A stretch of DNA of 64,000 nucleotides, taken from contig NC_065571.1 in assembly GCF_937616625.2 (NCBI RefSeq), positions 17,486,501 through 17,550,500 of the forward strand, written 5' to 3'. A model generated the notes under the pieces. The model had not been told where the DNA came from, searched no databases, and saw nothing but the letters and a program-made list of their open reading frames with translations. Positions within the stretch are counted from its first letter, which is position 1. Each line of letters starts with the position of its first letter. The stretch is from Mercurialis annua (taxonomy: Eukaryota; Streptophyta; Magnoliopsida; Malpighiales; Euphorbiaceae). Both the position numbers and the translations under genes were made by a program. This document shows positions 10,984-22,610 of this stretch, piece after piece.

Positions 10984-11791
10984 TACTAAAGAAAGTTATG
11001 AGAATTGTGTTTGTAGGATGAGAAGAAAGTTATGAGAATTATGTTTGAGATGAAGAATTGGTGGGAATAGTGGTTCTATTTATAGGGTTTCTAATGGTAG
11101 CTAACTAAGGTAAGACAATCTATTTAGGAAGCTAACAAAACTAGAAAAAACAATTGCCTTAAAAATTAAAGTACACATAAGCTAATTAAATGTTAATATA
11201 GGAAACTAACATATGTACAATTTTTCCTAAAGAAACAAATTCATGCACATGTAAACATTTTTATAATTAGGAAGTTAGCATATATACAACTTATTTTTTT
11301 AAAGAAATAAACTCATGTAAAAGTTAACTTTTCTACTAGAAAGTGAAAATATACACCTTATTTTCTAATATGAATACAATCAAATAAGATAAATAATGTG
11401 AACATGAATAAAAAGTGAAATAAATTTAAATGAAAGAATATTTTTTTGTTTAATGAAAAATCAAAGACAATATTTTATTTTATTTTTTTAATGTGATAAA
11501 ATCACCATTTTATTTATTTTCACGAATACATGTCAAAGAAAATATTGACATTTGAAAATAAGAAGTTAGATTAAATATGGAAAAATAGATTAAAAATTTT
11601 ATTTATTTTTAGATAAGGCTAAAGAAAATAATAAGTTTAAAAATAAATATTATAAACAAGACCACAATAGACAGATGAAAATATCAAAAATTCACTGACT
11701 GTTAAAATATGGGGATGCGACTGAACAATTTGGAATTTTTCCAAAATCGTGCTTGTTTAAGGTCACTAGCCTTGACCGTATGTTACCTGGA
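10984..11791. other. AT-rich spacer without genes
   Basis: This is the non-coding stretch between integrase and the acidic ORF of the Athila-like element. It includes leader-like sequence just 5' of the acidic ORF and then low-complexity A/T runs to about 11690. I see no motif worth naming. Confidence 0.6.
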
Positions 11792-12454
11792 TCAAGCTGG
11801 GGCGGTGAGAGTAAAACACTCTCGTCCTTCATCAGTTAACGGTCCTAAGTATGGTTTGCATCTCTGTCCATTAACTTTGAAAGACTCACCATTGCCATTT
11901 TCCAGCTCAATTGCTCCGTGATCAGCTACATGCCGTACTTTGAATGATCCACTCCATCTTGATTTAAGCTTTCCAGGAAACAGACATAAGCGAGAATTAT
12001 ACAGTAGCACATAACTGCCTGCTGTAAACTGCTTAGGCACAATGTGAGCATCCTGCCACTTCTTAGTCTTTTCCTTGTAGAGTTTTGCATTCTCATAGGC
12101 TGTTAAGCGGAACTCATCAAGTTCATTCAACTGTAATAACCGCTTTTCCTGAGATGCCTTGGGATCAAAGTTCAGCTCCTTGATCGCCCAATATGCTCGA
12201 TGTTCTAGCTCCACGGGCAAGTGACACGCTTTTCCAAACACCAATTTATAAGGAGACATACCAATTGGTGTTTTGAAAGCTGTTCGATATGCCCAAAGTG
12301 CATCGTCCAGCTTCAGAGACCAATCTTTGCGCGTGTTATTGACTATTTTCTCCATAATCCGTTTTAGCTCTTTGTTGGATACTTCAACTTGTCCGCTTGT
12401 CTGTGGATGATATGGAGTTGACACTCTGTGGTAGACATTGTATTTCTTCATTAA
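11792..12454 (-). pseudogene. integrase, C-terminal part (Athila-like)
   Basis: The frame begins at the integrase core after its second catalytic Asp and carries the conserved [17 protein letters not shown] block with the catalytic Glu. The linker [22 protein letters not shown] and the C-terminal domain follow, with a stop at 11792. The N-terminal zinc finger and most of the core are missing: the frame is cut at 12454 by the LTR of a plus-strand Tat-like element. The zinc-finger remnant lies beyond that insertion at about 15470. Confidence 0.85.
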
Positions 12455-12865
12455 TGATGGATACGCAGTTGACCCCAGTACATATAGTCAAATAAGCACG
12501 GTAGACAGCAGATACCGAGCAGTTGTCATTAGTCGGTAGACGCAGATCCTGACTGATCTGATCTTTGGAATCCGGAAAGATGGGGATTGACCCAATTCCT
12601 ATTTTCCAGCATGAGTCCGAATTAAACACAATCACAAGAAGATGAATTTGAGTCGATTACTGAGAGAGGATTCTATATAAATAGACCGAAGACCAAAGGT
12701 AAAACCCTAATTCATTCTCTTTAAACTACGTCATTTATCTTTGAACCTTACAAGGTATCTGACTTAGGCATCGGAGTGTGGTCGGACACAAACGTCCGAC
12801 TCATTCTAACCTGTGTTCGTGATCTAGGTTGACAAGAGAAGATCCTACCATTCGCAGAACCATCA
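12455..12865 (+). mobile_element. 5' LTR of the Tat-like element
   Basis: The 411-bp segment from TGATGG to ...CATCA has a TATA box near 12675 (TATATAAATA), a leader with AAACCCTAA, and the phrase GACTTAGGCATCGGAGTG near its 3' end, which is common in Tat/RIRE2-type LTRs. The preceding ATTAA (12450-12454) would be the target duplication. Its partner is lost. Confidence 0.6.
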
Positions 12866-12867
12866 TT

Positions 12868-12883
12868 TGGCGCCGTCTTTGGG
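12868..12883 (+). other. primer-binding site
   Basis: TGGCGCCGTCTTTGGG lies two bases after the LTR CA end, the position of the minus-strand primer site in LTR retrotransposons. Sites of the TGGCGCCG type are usual in Tat and Athila elements. Confidence 0.65.
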
Positions 12884-12944
12884 AAACAATTGTTCTTTCC
12901 TAATAAAAATCAATCAATTTTGGTTCTACGAACTGAAACAACTC

Positions 12945-14672
12945 ATGGATAACCATGATGAACCACCACCACCTGGAGTCGGAGTTAGAGATAGAGAGAT
13001 GGCCGGAGGCAGCAATCCAACTCTGCCAGCAAGAACAGACGGAATAGTCTTTCCCCTTCACCCACCTCCGGCGGAAACTGCGGGAACAACAGGTCCTATA
13101 AGGACAAGCGCGGGAATCCCAGTGGGAACTCGAACCACGAGTGCGGGCATCACACCACCGGTTTCCATACCCGTATCAACGGCAGGGTTAATGGGCAGAG
13201 GAGCGCAATTACCCGGAGCTAGTTAGGTATTCCCTCCTTGGAATTATTATACACCACAGAATATGTATTATCCATCTCCCGCGTATAATCAAAACGCGAC
13301 GAGTTGGCCGCAGACGTATAGCCCATGGGGCAATCAGTATCACCAGGGATATCAAAGACTCACCGCACCAATTCCTTTTCCGTCCCTAGACGTAGAAGGA
13401 ACTGTCACCGCGGCAACAGCCGGATACATCCCACCATACGTACCACCAGGAGCCCAGCTACCACCGCTCTACCATGAGGCGGTGATGAAGAGTTTTAACG
13501 ACTTCCAAGATAGACTGATTGGGATCGCGAAGGAGAAGACGGTAGAGGCAGATAAAACACCAGCCAAAAGAAGGCAGCAGTCTGAACCGATCCCAAGAGG
13601 ACGAGACAAAGACGCACGAAAAGATAAAGAGACGGCTCCCCGGCGTGTTCTCACTGCGCCACCCCCAGGAGATGCAGGGAAGGAAAAAGGAGAGGACGCC
13701 ACATGGCAAGGCGAAAAAGCAAGGGACGAAGAAGTTGCGCAGAAGCAGAGAGAATACGTAGACCTGGAGAAGGAAGAGGGAGGAAGCAGACGGAAGGAAC
13801 GAGACGCAGAAAGCCACTCTTCAAACAGAAGAAGAGCCGCAGGGGAAAAGAACACTCTGGATGAGAAGATTAAGCATGCGATGAGAAAGTACCAGAAAGA
13901 TGGCTACGAAGACGATGAAGGAGGGGACGATTTTTCACCATTGAAGAAGGAGGTACTAGACGTGAAATTTTCCTCTCGTTTCAAATTACCAGCGTTCGAA
14001 CCCTTCGATGGAACCGGAGATCCAAAAAGCCACATCGCAAAGTTCAAAACGATAATGATGCTTCAAGATGTCTCAGATCCGATGTTGTGCAGAGTTTTCC
14101 CTGCCACACTCAAGGGATCGGCGCAGAAGTGGTACCTCGGACTGAAGTCCAATACCATAGGGACGTTTGCGGAACTGGCGACAACATTCAAAGGGCGTTT
14201 CCGCACAAACATCCCTCTGCAGAAGAACTCAAGTGACCTGCGGAAGTGCCGACAAGGTGAAAGCGAGACGTTGAAAAACTTCGTGGATAGATTCAATAAA
14301 GAAGCCGTCCAAATAGAGCACCTAAACCATGATACAGCCATAGAAGCCATGAAGATGGGAACAAGGTTTGAACGACTGAGGGATAAGATCCTAATGAAAA
14401 AGCCTTCCACTTTCCAAGAGTTGATGGCAATAGCACATAAGTACGTAGAGCTGGATGAAGCAAGAAGAACGCTGACAAAACAATACGAGGAAGACAAACC
14501 AGAGAGATACCGCAGTAGAGGAGGAGATGACAGGGCGCCGAGATTTGGAAGAGGAAATAAGCCGTTTGATTTTACGCCCCTGAACAGAGCACCAGTAGAA
14601 GTATTCAGCTGGATGAAGAACAATAGAGTCATGTACAACGCACCCAGAAAGCTGCACCCAGACAAGGAATAA
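12945..14672 (+). pseudogene. gag polyprotein of the Tat-like element
   Basis: The start ATG at 12945 gives a proline/glycine-rich N-terminus. One in-frame TAG at 13224-13226 (codon 94) splits an otherwise open frame that runs to 14672. A charged, Lys/Glu/Arg-rich middle follows. The retrotransposon gag domain begins near PAFEPFDGTGDPKSHIAKF and includes the WYLGL segment and LKNFVDRFNKEAVQIE. No zinc knuckle is present before the deletion junction near 14669. Gag forms the particle that packages element RNA. The frame ends just where integrase sequence begins. Confidence 0.8.
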
Positions 14673-15187
14673 AAAAGAGACTTGATGATCTGAAGGGAAG
14701 ATGGGTAGATGAGCTATACAAAGTCATCTGGGCATATCGCACCACACCCAGAAAAGCTACTGGCGAAACTCCCTTCAGTATGGTATATGGCGCAGAAGCT
14801 GTGCTACCAGTAGAAATCGGTATGCCTTCACTCAGAGTTCAAGTTTTTGACGAAGAAAAGAATGAAGAATCCATGCGCTTATGTTTGGATCTGTTGGAAG
14901 AGAGAAGACACCAGACAACAGTAAAAGCTGAAGCGTACCGGAGGCAGATGGCTAAATATCACAACGCTAAGGTGAAAAGAAGAAGCTTTATAGTAGGAGA
15001 TTTGGTACTCCGAAAAGCAGAAATTGGTAAAGGAGCAGCAGGAGTTGGCAAGTTGGGAGCCAATTGGGATGGACCATTTCGAGTCGTAGAAGTAGTAGGT
15101 AAGGGGGCTTACAAAATCGCTCACTTAGAAGGGCATATTCTCCCCCGAACCTGGAATATCAATGACATGAAGAAGTATTTCCAGTAG
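14670..15187 (+). pseudogene. integrase C-terminal third fused downstream of gag
   Basis: From the deletion junction the frame reads KKRLDDLKGRWVDELYKV, WAYRTTPRKATGETPFSMVYG and the C-terminal block LGANWDGPFRVVEVVGKGAY, with a stop at 15187. This is the end of a Tat-type integrase. The catalytic core is missing, so it cannot act as integrase. An ATG at 14780 lies inside the remnant but has no independent support as a start. An AATAAA polyadenylation-like signal follows near 15216. Confidence 0.8.
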
Positions 15188-15415
15188 ATGTAATTGCTAC
15201 CATTTTGAAATTTTAATAAAGCATCACATCTTTTTCTTTTAGCATAAAAAGTATCAGTACTTAAGAAAAACAGTAGTTCTCAAAATAGTGGGCCAGTTCA
15301 AATAAAACATAAGTGCTCCAAACAAACGAAAGAACTAAGAAGTTTTTGTCCCAAAGACAATTACAAAAGAAAGCTAGCTTAACAGAATAAGTATATAAAA
15401 GAAAGGCTTAATAGC

Positions 15416-16030
15416 CTACGCCACTTCGTCCTCAGAAGGCGCAGTCTCTTTGGCAGAAACACCCTCTAAGACACGAGCTGCAGTCCGGACTGACCCATAA
15501 TGGCTTGCATAATCTGAAGCATGGCATTGCCTCATGATAGGAAACATCTCCTCTTCTGCAACACACCTCCGAATCATTCCATCTCCACAAACTTTGAATA
15601 GATAGGGATCATCCCATAGATACCGTCTAACATCAGACATAAATTTCTTTTGTTGGTGATAGTTCAGGTCTAATGGCATGATGGAGGCGGAGAGGTAGTT
15701 TGCAAGATCTGCATACCATGGCTTCGCTTTGTCCCTTATGAACATGAGTGTTTCATCAGGGAAACTCTCATTAATGAAATCTCCCTCTATTACGGGCTCT
15801 AGCACCTCTAATCTTGATAGGTGGTCTGCGACCACGTTCTCAGTACCCTTCTTATCCTTGATCTCGATATCAAACTCTTGAAGGAGTAATATCCATCGAA
15901 TCAACCTAGGCTTAGCATCCTGCTTAGCAAAAAGATATCGAAATGCAGCATGGTCAGTGTAGATGATAATTTTAGAGCCAAGAAGATATGACCTAAATTT
16001 ATCCACTGCAAACACTACAGCCAACATCTT
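15416..16030 (-). pseudogene. RNase H and integrase zinc finger (Athila-like), chimeric C-terminus
   Basis: The frame starts after a frameshift in a T/A run near 16022-16032 that separates it from RT. It has RNase H features ([41 protein letters not shown]) and the first part of the integrase HHCC finger ([13 protein letters not shown]). Athila similarity ends at RVLE. The last 15 residues ([15 protein letters not shown]) come from the antisense side of the inserted Tat-like element, so the protein end is a deletion-made chimera. Confidence 0.75.
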
Positions 16031-17202
16031 TTTTTTTCTGTGGTAGTGTAGTTCAGCTGAGCTCCGGAAAGGGTGCGGCTAGCATAGTAGATGACATGAA
16101 GCTTCTTATCCTTCCTTTGCCCCAAAACACTTCCCAAAGCCTGATCACTTGCATCACACATGAGTTCAAATGGAAGATTCCAATCTGAAAAAGATATGAC
16201 TGTGGCAGTAACGAGTGCCTCTTTCAACCTGAGAAACGAAGCTAAACAGGCATCAATGAACACAAAAGGCGCATCCTTAACAAGTAAGTTTGTCAAAGGA
16301 CGCGCTATAAATGAAAAATCTTTAATGAAGCGGCGATAAAACCCCGCATGTCCCAAGAAGGCACGAACTCCCTTCACTGTAAGTGGAGGTGGTAGTTTCT
16401 CGATCACCTCGGTCTTTGCTCGGTCCACTTCTATACCCTCCTTGGATATGTTATGCCCCAAAACAATGCCCTCTTCTACCATGAAGTGGCGTTTCTCCCA
16501 GTTTAATACCAGATTAGTTTCCTCGCACCTTTGCAAGACTCGGTCCAGATTTTGAAGACATCTTTCAAAGGAATCTCCAAACACCGAGAAGTCATCCATG
16601 AATACTTCCATAATGTCTTCGATCATGTCATTAAAGATGGAAGTCATGCATCTCTGAAATGTAGCAGGAGCATTACACAGACCAAAGGGCATATACGGCG
16701 ATATGCGAACGTGCCGTATGGGCAGGTGAATGTAGTTTTCTCTTGGTCCTCTGGATAAATCAAAATTTGATTATATCCCGAGTATCCATCAAGAAAACAA
16801 TAAAATACATGACCTGCCACCCTTTCCAACATCTGATCAATGAACGGAAGTGGAAAATGATCCTTCGTCGTCTCTGTATTCAACTTCCTGTAATCAATAC
16901 ATACGCCAGCCAGTGACCGTGCGAGTTGAGATTTGCTCTCCCTTGTCGTTTTCCACAACTGTCATACCTCCTTTCTTAGGTACGCACTGAATCGGGCTTA
17001 CCCATGCACTGTCCGAAATGGGGTAGATGATGCCTGAATCAAGTAGTTTCACGATTTCCTTGTGAACTACTTCTTTCATATTCAGATTCAGCCTTTTCTG
17101 CCTCTGTGCAGAGGTTTTAGATTCATCCTCTACATGAATCTGATGCATTACCACTGAAGGACTGATTCCTCTGATATTTGAGATCTGCCACCCAACAGCC
17201 AA
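16015..17202 (-). pseudogene. reverse transcriptase (Athila-like), frameshifted
   Basis: Three overlapping pieces cover RT: 17202-16894 (ending before the catalytic palm), 16958-16644 (VCIDYRKLNTETTKDHFPLP and FLDGYSGYNQI) and 16692-16015 (MPFGLCNAPATFQRCM, catalytic FMDDFSVFG, and the thumb through HAGFYRRFIKDFS). Frameshifts lie near 16900 and 16680. The YxDD site is present as FMDD. The element therefore once coded an ordinary RT but no longer does. Confidence 0.85.
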
Positions 17203-17205
17203 AAT

Positions 17206-17544
17206 TCATCCCTTGACTATGTTGATGACCTTATGCTCTTGCTCCTTGGTGAGCTTATTGCTGATAATGATAGGTAAAGTACTGTCAGCTCCCAAGAAAG
17301 CGTACAGAAGATGTGCTGGTAAAGTCTTGAATTCCAGCTTCGGTGGCTTTTCTGGAGAAGGAGGAGTGATGTGCTTGTTCTTGACCAATGGCTCAAGAAC
17401 TGGTTCCTCTTCACACTCTTCCTCTTCTTGACTGGAAACCAGCTGTGCATTCGCACAAGTACGAATATGTGTTCGTACGGGACTTTCCAGTTCCGTCTTC
17501 TGGTCTGCCACAGGGCATTCACAAGTAACCTCCATACTACTCAT
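17206..17544 (-). pseudogene. protease-RT linker segment
   Basis: This short frame, acidic and proline-rich, carries the block LEFKTLPAHLLYAFLGADSTLPIII, which precedes RT in Athila and related gypsy polyproteins. It is separated from the protease frame by a stop near 17545-17570 and from RT by the stop at 17206. Confidence 0.7.
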
Positions 17545-17570
17545 GTCAATATGGAGTTGTTTTCTTCTAA

Positions 17571-18182
17571 CTACTCTTGTACTATCTCGTCCACCATGTC
17601 AATCTGCATCCATTTCTCTTCAATATTGGGATAGCGTGTAATCTTTTTCATATCAAACTCAACACTCTCCTCCCTAATTCTCAAAGTCAGTTTGCCATCA
17701 TGCACATCAATAAGAGCTCTTCCAGTGTTCATGAATGGTCGCCCCAAGATCATTGGGCAGTCCCTGTCGGCTGCATAATCAAGGACAACAAAATCTACAG
17801 GAAATATAAATTTGTTAACCTTAACCAAAACATTCTCCACAATCCCATGTGGCTTCTTCAAAGAGTGATCTGCCAATTGTAACATCATTGGGGTAGCTTG
17901 TACCTGCTGATCACCAAACATGCTCCGGAACAGAGATAGGGGCATAAAATTTATAATAGCACCTAAATCACACAGACAATTAATGGACTTCATGTTACCA
18001 ATAGTACAGGGAATAGTAAAACTCCCTGGATCCTGAAGTTTTGTCGAAAGATTTCTCAAGATGATTGAGCTGCAGTTCTTTGTCATGGGTATTGTACCCT
18101 CTGCCTCCCAACTCCGTTTGTTGGTGATCATCTCTTTTAAAAACATGGCATAATATGGCATTTCTCGTAAAGTGTCAGCCAA
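17571..18182 (-). pseudogene. aspartic protease region (Athila-like)
   Basis: The frame includes CTIGNMKSINCLCDLGAIIN, where DLGA is in the place of the catalytic D-S/T-G-A motif, and the downstream VDFVVLDYAADRDCPMILGRPF block typical of gypsy proteases. DLG in place of DSG/DTG is common in Athila-like copies. Retroelement protease would cut the Gag-Pol precursor. In-frame stops on both sides (near 18194 and 17570) break the polyprotein. Confidence 0.75.
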
Positions 18183-18194
18183 ACTGATGTTGAT

Positions 18195-19376
18195 TTACAG
18201 CTTCTTGAAAGTGTCTAAAAACTGGTGGAACTTCCAAGTATCTTGCGGCTTCTTCAATCGCTGAGGGAATGGTATATTTGGTACGTACGGAGGTAGTGGA
18301 GTAGGTTTAGTGACTACCTTTTCAGGTTCCTTTTCCTTACTCTGCTCCTTTTCTACCTCTGCGCTAGTACTTGCTGTGTATGAATAATCCAATGCCTTTC
18401 CATTCCTCAGTTCAATCGCTTTCAAATACTCTCAGGGGTTTTCCTCATTAGTGGATGGTAAACCCCCTTGATTTCTGTTTTGGAGTGCTTTAGCCATCTG
18501 CTGTATCTGCAATTCTTGATTGTGAATAGTAGCAGCATGATTCTTGAGTGTTTGCTGAGTCTCTGCGTCCTTCTTTAGCATCAACTCCATCATTTTGTCC
18601 ATCTTATTGTGTAGAGACTTTCCCTATTCTTTCTGCTGAAAACCAGGTGGATGTTGTGGCCTACTATTCTGATGGTGGAAGTTTCCTTGATTTTGGAAGT
18701 TTCCCTGATTCTGATGTGATCTTTGTTCTCCTTGAAAACTAGGACCTGCCTGATTGTGGGTCTGATTTCCATTATCCTTCCATGGGAAATTTGGGTGATT
18801 TCTCCACCCTGGATTATAGGTAGCAGCATATGGATTATTTCCTGGTCTCTGTCCTCCCACATAGTTGATTTGCTCGTTGAACTGTTGCGACATCACATAG
18901 CACTCATTCGCCATATGGCTAGGATCTCCACAAACCTCACAGTTACTCTGAATTGCAGCAACATTATGAGTGTTTGGTGCTACAACTTGTTTTGTGAGAA
19001 AATCCTGTAGTAGTGACTTGACCGTCTCCACTACTGGGTCAGTAGCAACTGCCATCACTCCTCTCTGAGCAGGTGCTTTCGCCCTCTCAGTTGGCCAAGA
19101 ACAGCTGTTCACTGCCAGCTCATCTAACAGCTCAAATGTTGCGTCAGTGGTCTTTCTCATTAATGACCCTCCTGCGGCTGTATCAATGATACTCCTGGTC
19201 TGATCATTTGACCCATTATAGAAATTTTGGATCAAATTCTCTCGCGTGATATGATGATGAGGAACTTTTCTTTGCAATTCCTTGTACTGCTCCCATGCGT
19301 CACTTACTGATTCTCCATCCAGTTGCTGATAAAGCATGATATCTCTAGTCAGCTTTGCGGTCTTCGCCATGGGAAA
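18195..19376 (-). pseudogene. gag, C-terminal half (Athila-like)
   Basis: After the solo LTR, gag resumes at 19376 with AKTAKLTRDI and the block SVSDAWEQYKELQRKVPHH. It includes a CCHC zinc knuckle (CEVCGDPSHMANEC) and a Gln/Asn-rich tail. Stops occur at about 18624 (TAG) and in the segment near 18430 (TGA). The next frame (18425-18195) has a Lys/Glu/Pro-rich stretch ending at FKKL. Athila gag continues into protease, so these stops show decay. Confidence 0.75.
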
Positions 19377-21889
19377 TGTCACGACCCAAATTATTGAGCC
19401 GAGACCGGCGCTAGGAAATGAGAGTGGTAGCTCTGAAACCCGTAGCAAGCCTAAAACCACTAATAATGTTTTGTAAATAAAAGTATAATATCATATATAA
19501 AACATTTTCAGAAAACTCTTTTAAATAATATAATTATAGATATTAAAATATCATATTAGAGTTTACATTCAAAACTAACTATTTGAAATCGATTCCCTAA
19601 TCTTATACTGACACCTACTGACTACTGCAGCTTTAGAAACTCATACTTGTGCAAGTCCGATGACTTCTGGCACAATAGAGATGGTTTGTCTGATCCGACT
19701 CCGTCTACCTGCAAACATCAAAGTGAGGGGTCAGTATTTGGGAAAATACTGAGTGAGTTTTCAAGTTACTTATAGTATTATCAAAATATAGCGTCACACG
19801 CTTAATACATATATATGATACAAGCAGACATTATTAATTTCAAAAGTGTGAGTCCAACTCACTAGATACGGGGACTTTCAGACTACACCGTAGCCGAGTG
19901 CTCACTCGTATCGAAATAATAAAGTGTGAGTCCAACCCACTGGTGGGCCCAGCCCACTAGATACGGGGACTCCAGACTACACCGTAGCCGAGTGATAACT
20001 CGTATCGAATTCATATCATATCATGCATAAATAAATATTAAATTCTAATCACAAAGTCAGGCACTCTAGACCGACTCACTAGTGATCACGCAGCCTATTG
20101 ACACCCAATAGGTAGTTGGTCTCTTCGGACCGCACATTAGACACTCATCTTCAAAACAACGAATATAATAGCATCTATATAATCAAATTCATCAATCTAT
20201 CATCTCATATGACAGTTCATCTAATTACGATATACGGATATTAATACTAATAAGGTATGAAAATAACTTTCATAATAATACGCAAAAGTAAATTGCCACT
20301 CACTGTGACCGCTTTCCGAATAATAATAATATTATAGTCCCGCAAGCGTAAGCTCCATGCGTCGTTATGTCCCTTAGCTCTTCCGGCTCATCGATCTGGT
20401 ATTTCATTGATACGCCAGTTACTTATTCGAGTTACCTGTACGTTTAATCCATAAACGTAGGCTTAATATCAAAATCCTAAGTTATAAACTTAAGTTAATA
20501 TAATCGTATTTCAAATACAAATCTTAACTTTAATCGTACTCTAATACCTAATCAAGATATCAGATATATCTCTTATTCATTGATTTATAAACTTAGGTTT
20601 CATATATATAGAAAACCTAATCGAACACGTTATGTTCGATATCCAAATTTCTCGTTTTCGGGGTCCGTGATTCACTTTTAATGTCCGACGTACTTGAAGT
20701 CGGAAATCTAGGTCGAATCGGGTCAAAATATTCAAACAGGTGCGGTAGCAGGCTGTGCGAGCGCACAAATGGAGCACGTGCGTTCGCACACCAGGTGCAC
20801 ACCATGTGTGCGTTCGCACACCATGTGTGCGTTCGCACACCATGTGTGCGTTCGCACACCATGTGTGCGTTCGCACACTGCGGTGTGCGTTCGCACACTA
20901 CACTCAGCTCCCGAAAAATCCATTTTCCGGACGCTTCGCCTCTCGCCGACACTTCCGACATGCTCCCACTCCATTTTAACACATATTCCAATTCAATTAT
21001 CACCAAAAACGACTATAGAAACGCTATTATGATTCGTTTAATTCGTTAAAACGAAATAACCCTTATTTATTAATTCTCGCAACGAAAACGTCAAGCTTAC
21101 CTCGATTTTAAGCTTATAAATGATAGAGAATCGAATTCTGAACAAATCGATATAAAGAACTCTCGATTTGGGCGAGAAACGGCGAAACCGCGGCGGATCG
21201 TAATCGATCGTCGAATCCTTTTATAACCTCTGATCCTTTTCTTTTCCTTGTTCTTAAGGAATGAGTATATATATATATTGGTTAATTGACTCCTTTAATC
21301 CTTCATTTCTTTAACTTAAACCATTTCTCTTTTAAACTTTATAATTTAACCAAATGGTTAAATTATTCACTTTAACTCAATTACTTACGTATTATTTATA
21401 TTTGTATAAATAATACTAACTCAATATTATTATTTTCCGTCAAAATCTTTTGATTACTAATCTCGAGGCTTAATTGGCTAATTTGCACTTTAGCCCTTGA
21501 TCTTTTCAAAATTACATTTTAGCCCAAGACGCATCCGCGTCCAAAATTTAAAAGGTCTCCGATTGACCTGAAACTTTTACCACATATACTATAAAACATT
21601 TCGCGGACCTTGGCGAAATAATTTCTCTTCGGAATTTATATAGCTAAATTACCATTTTAGTCCATGTACTTTATTTTGCGACTTTCTTAACATTTTTCCT
21701 TTCTAATTCCAATTCCAACTTAAGAATTGAAATATAATATTAAATCTCTCGCAATAATCCTTTCGAATCCGTCCTGCAAAAATTTAATATTTATCTTAAT
21801 TTCTCGGAAATCTTTCCGATATTGCCACTCTGGCGACTTAACACTGAACACGTGGTCCAATAAATACTTAAATATTTTGGGGTATTACA
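19377..21889 (-). mobile_element. solo LTR, Tekay-like family, with TSD
   Basis: The plus strand reads TGTCACGACCC...GGTATTACA. The flanks GGAAA (19372-19376) and GGAAA (21890-21894) are an exact 5-bp target duplication. There is no internal element sequence, so this is a solo LTR left by LTR-LTR recombination, about 2.5 kb long. It belongs to the family whose complete member is at 43337-52635 and is in minus orientation. The insertion splits the Athila gag gene within the FLNKYFP region. Confidence 0.9.
20750..20900. repeat. palindrome array GTGTGCG-TT-CGCACAC
   Basis: At least five copies of the 16-bp near-palindrome GTGTGCGTTCGCACAC occur at 19-20-bp steps, with flanking variants (GTGCGAGCGCAC and others). 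Alternating purine-pyrimidine tracts dominate each arm. The apparent proteins across it are repeat artefacts. The array is immediately next to a conserved TCCGACATG flank (near 20950) that also flanks the arrays of the other family members. Confidence 0.85.
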
Positions 21890-22368
21890 GGAAAGTACTT
21901 GTTCAGGAATGCCTTGGCCAAATCTGACCATCTGTTAATGCCTACTCTCAGCAGAGCATGAATCCAGATCTTCGCTTTATCCCTTAGAGAAAATGGGAAT
22001 AAGCGCAGCCAAACTTCATCTTCTGTCATGTTACTGAGCTTGAGTGTACTGCACACCTCCAGGAAATTCGAGAGGTGCGCATTTGGATCTTCATTCGGTA
22101 GCCCATAGAACTGACAGCAGGCTTCTAACAACTGAATGATACTGGTTTTAATTTCGTAATGGTTTGCCCGTACAGGATGTGCAAAGTAACCATGCGTAGT
22201 ATTCCCTACATTCGGCTGGAAGAATTCTATCATTGTTGGTTGTCTCTGCCTGTTATTATTCTGTCCTTGCAGATCCTACTGATTCTGCTGATTCTGCTGA
22301 TTCTGTGGGATTACTCTATTATCCCCCTCATTATTCAATCCAAGGGGATTACCTTCTTCGTCTGCCAT
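21890..22368 (-). pseudogene. gag, N-terminal half (Athila-like)
   Basis: The ATG at 22368 begins MADEEGNP. A Gln/Asn-rich stretch has an in-frame TAG at 22278-22276 (codon 31). The frame then gives the gag matrix/capsid-like block CQFYGLPNEDPNAHLSNFLE, LFPFSLRDKAKIWI and FLNKYF before the solo LTR. This resembles Athila gag. It continues in the same frame at 19376 once the LTR and one TSD copy are removed. Confidence 0.8.
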
Positions 22369-22586
22369 ATTTAGATTCTTTTGAGCTGATTTTCTGATGC
22401 TTCGCTCAAAAGATGTGGAGATCTGGTTGAAATATTTCTAAAGGTAGACCTTTGCGACGTGTATTATGCATACACTACAAGAAGAGTGCCTGTATCAACA
22501 AAAACAACAAAACCCACGCGTAAAATAAGAAAGTAAAAGACTAAAACAAGCCGAGCTATCCTAACTTAGATGTTAAAGATATGATT
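22369..22586 (-). other. untranslated leader of the Athila-like element
   Basis: This lies between the primer-binding region and the gag ATG on the minus strand. No coding frame or motif is clear. It is consistent in position with the packaging/leader region of the element. Confidence 0.5.
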
Positions 22587-22610
22587 TCCCCGGCAACGGT
22601 GCCAAAAACT
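22587..22610 (-). other. primer-binding region of the Athila-like element
   Basis: On the minus strand the LTR end (CTCAACA) is followed by AGTTTTTGGCACCGTTGCC, a TTTTTGGCACCGTTGCCGGGG-type segment that follows 5' LTRs of Athila and related elements. The tRNA cannot be named with certainty. Confidence 0.6.

Larger units (their letters stand above)
12455..15469 (+). mobile_element. Tat-like element, internally deleted, inserted in Athila integrase
   Basis: It begins with TGATGG and a short LTR, then a TTGGCGCCGTC primer-binding site and a gag ORF. That gag runs directly into the last third of integrase: protease, RT, RNase H and most of integrase are absent. Downstream of integrase, a minus-strand frame enters from the left and fuses to Athila RNase H near 15469, so the 3' part and 3' LTR of the element are lost together with about 0.4 kb of Athila integrase (estimate). 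The nested position and opposite orientation fit insertion followed by a large deletion. Confidence 0.7.

Noticed and set aside
13458..14665. Long minus-strand frames opposite the Tat gag
   Set aside because: They are shadows of the gag reading frame. No start context or similarity supports them.
20577..21049. Several overlapping frames giving repeated Cys/Val/Arg/Thr/His-rich peptides
   Set aside because: They read through the GTGTGCG palindrome array in LTR sequence on both strands. The apparent peptides are products of the repeat.
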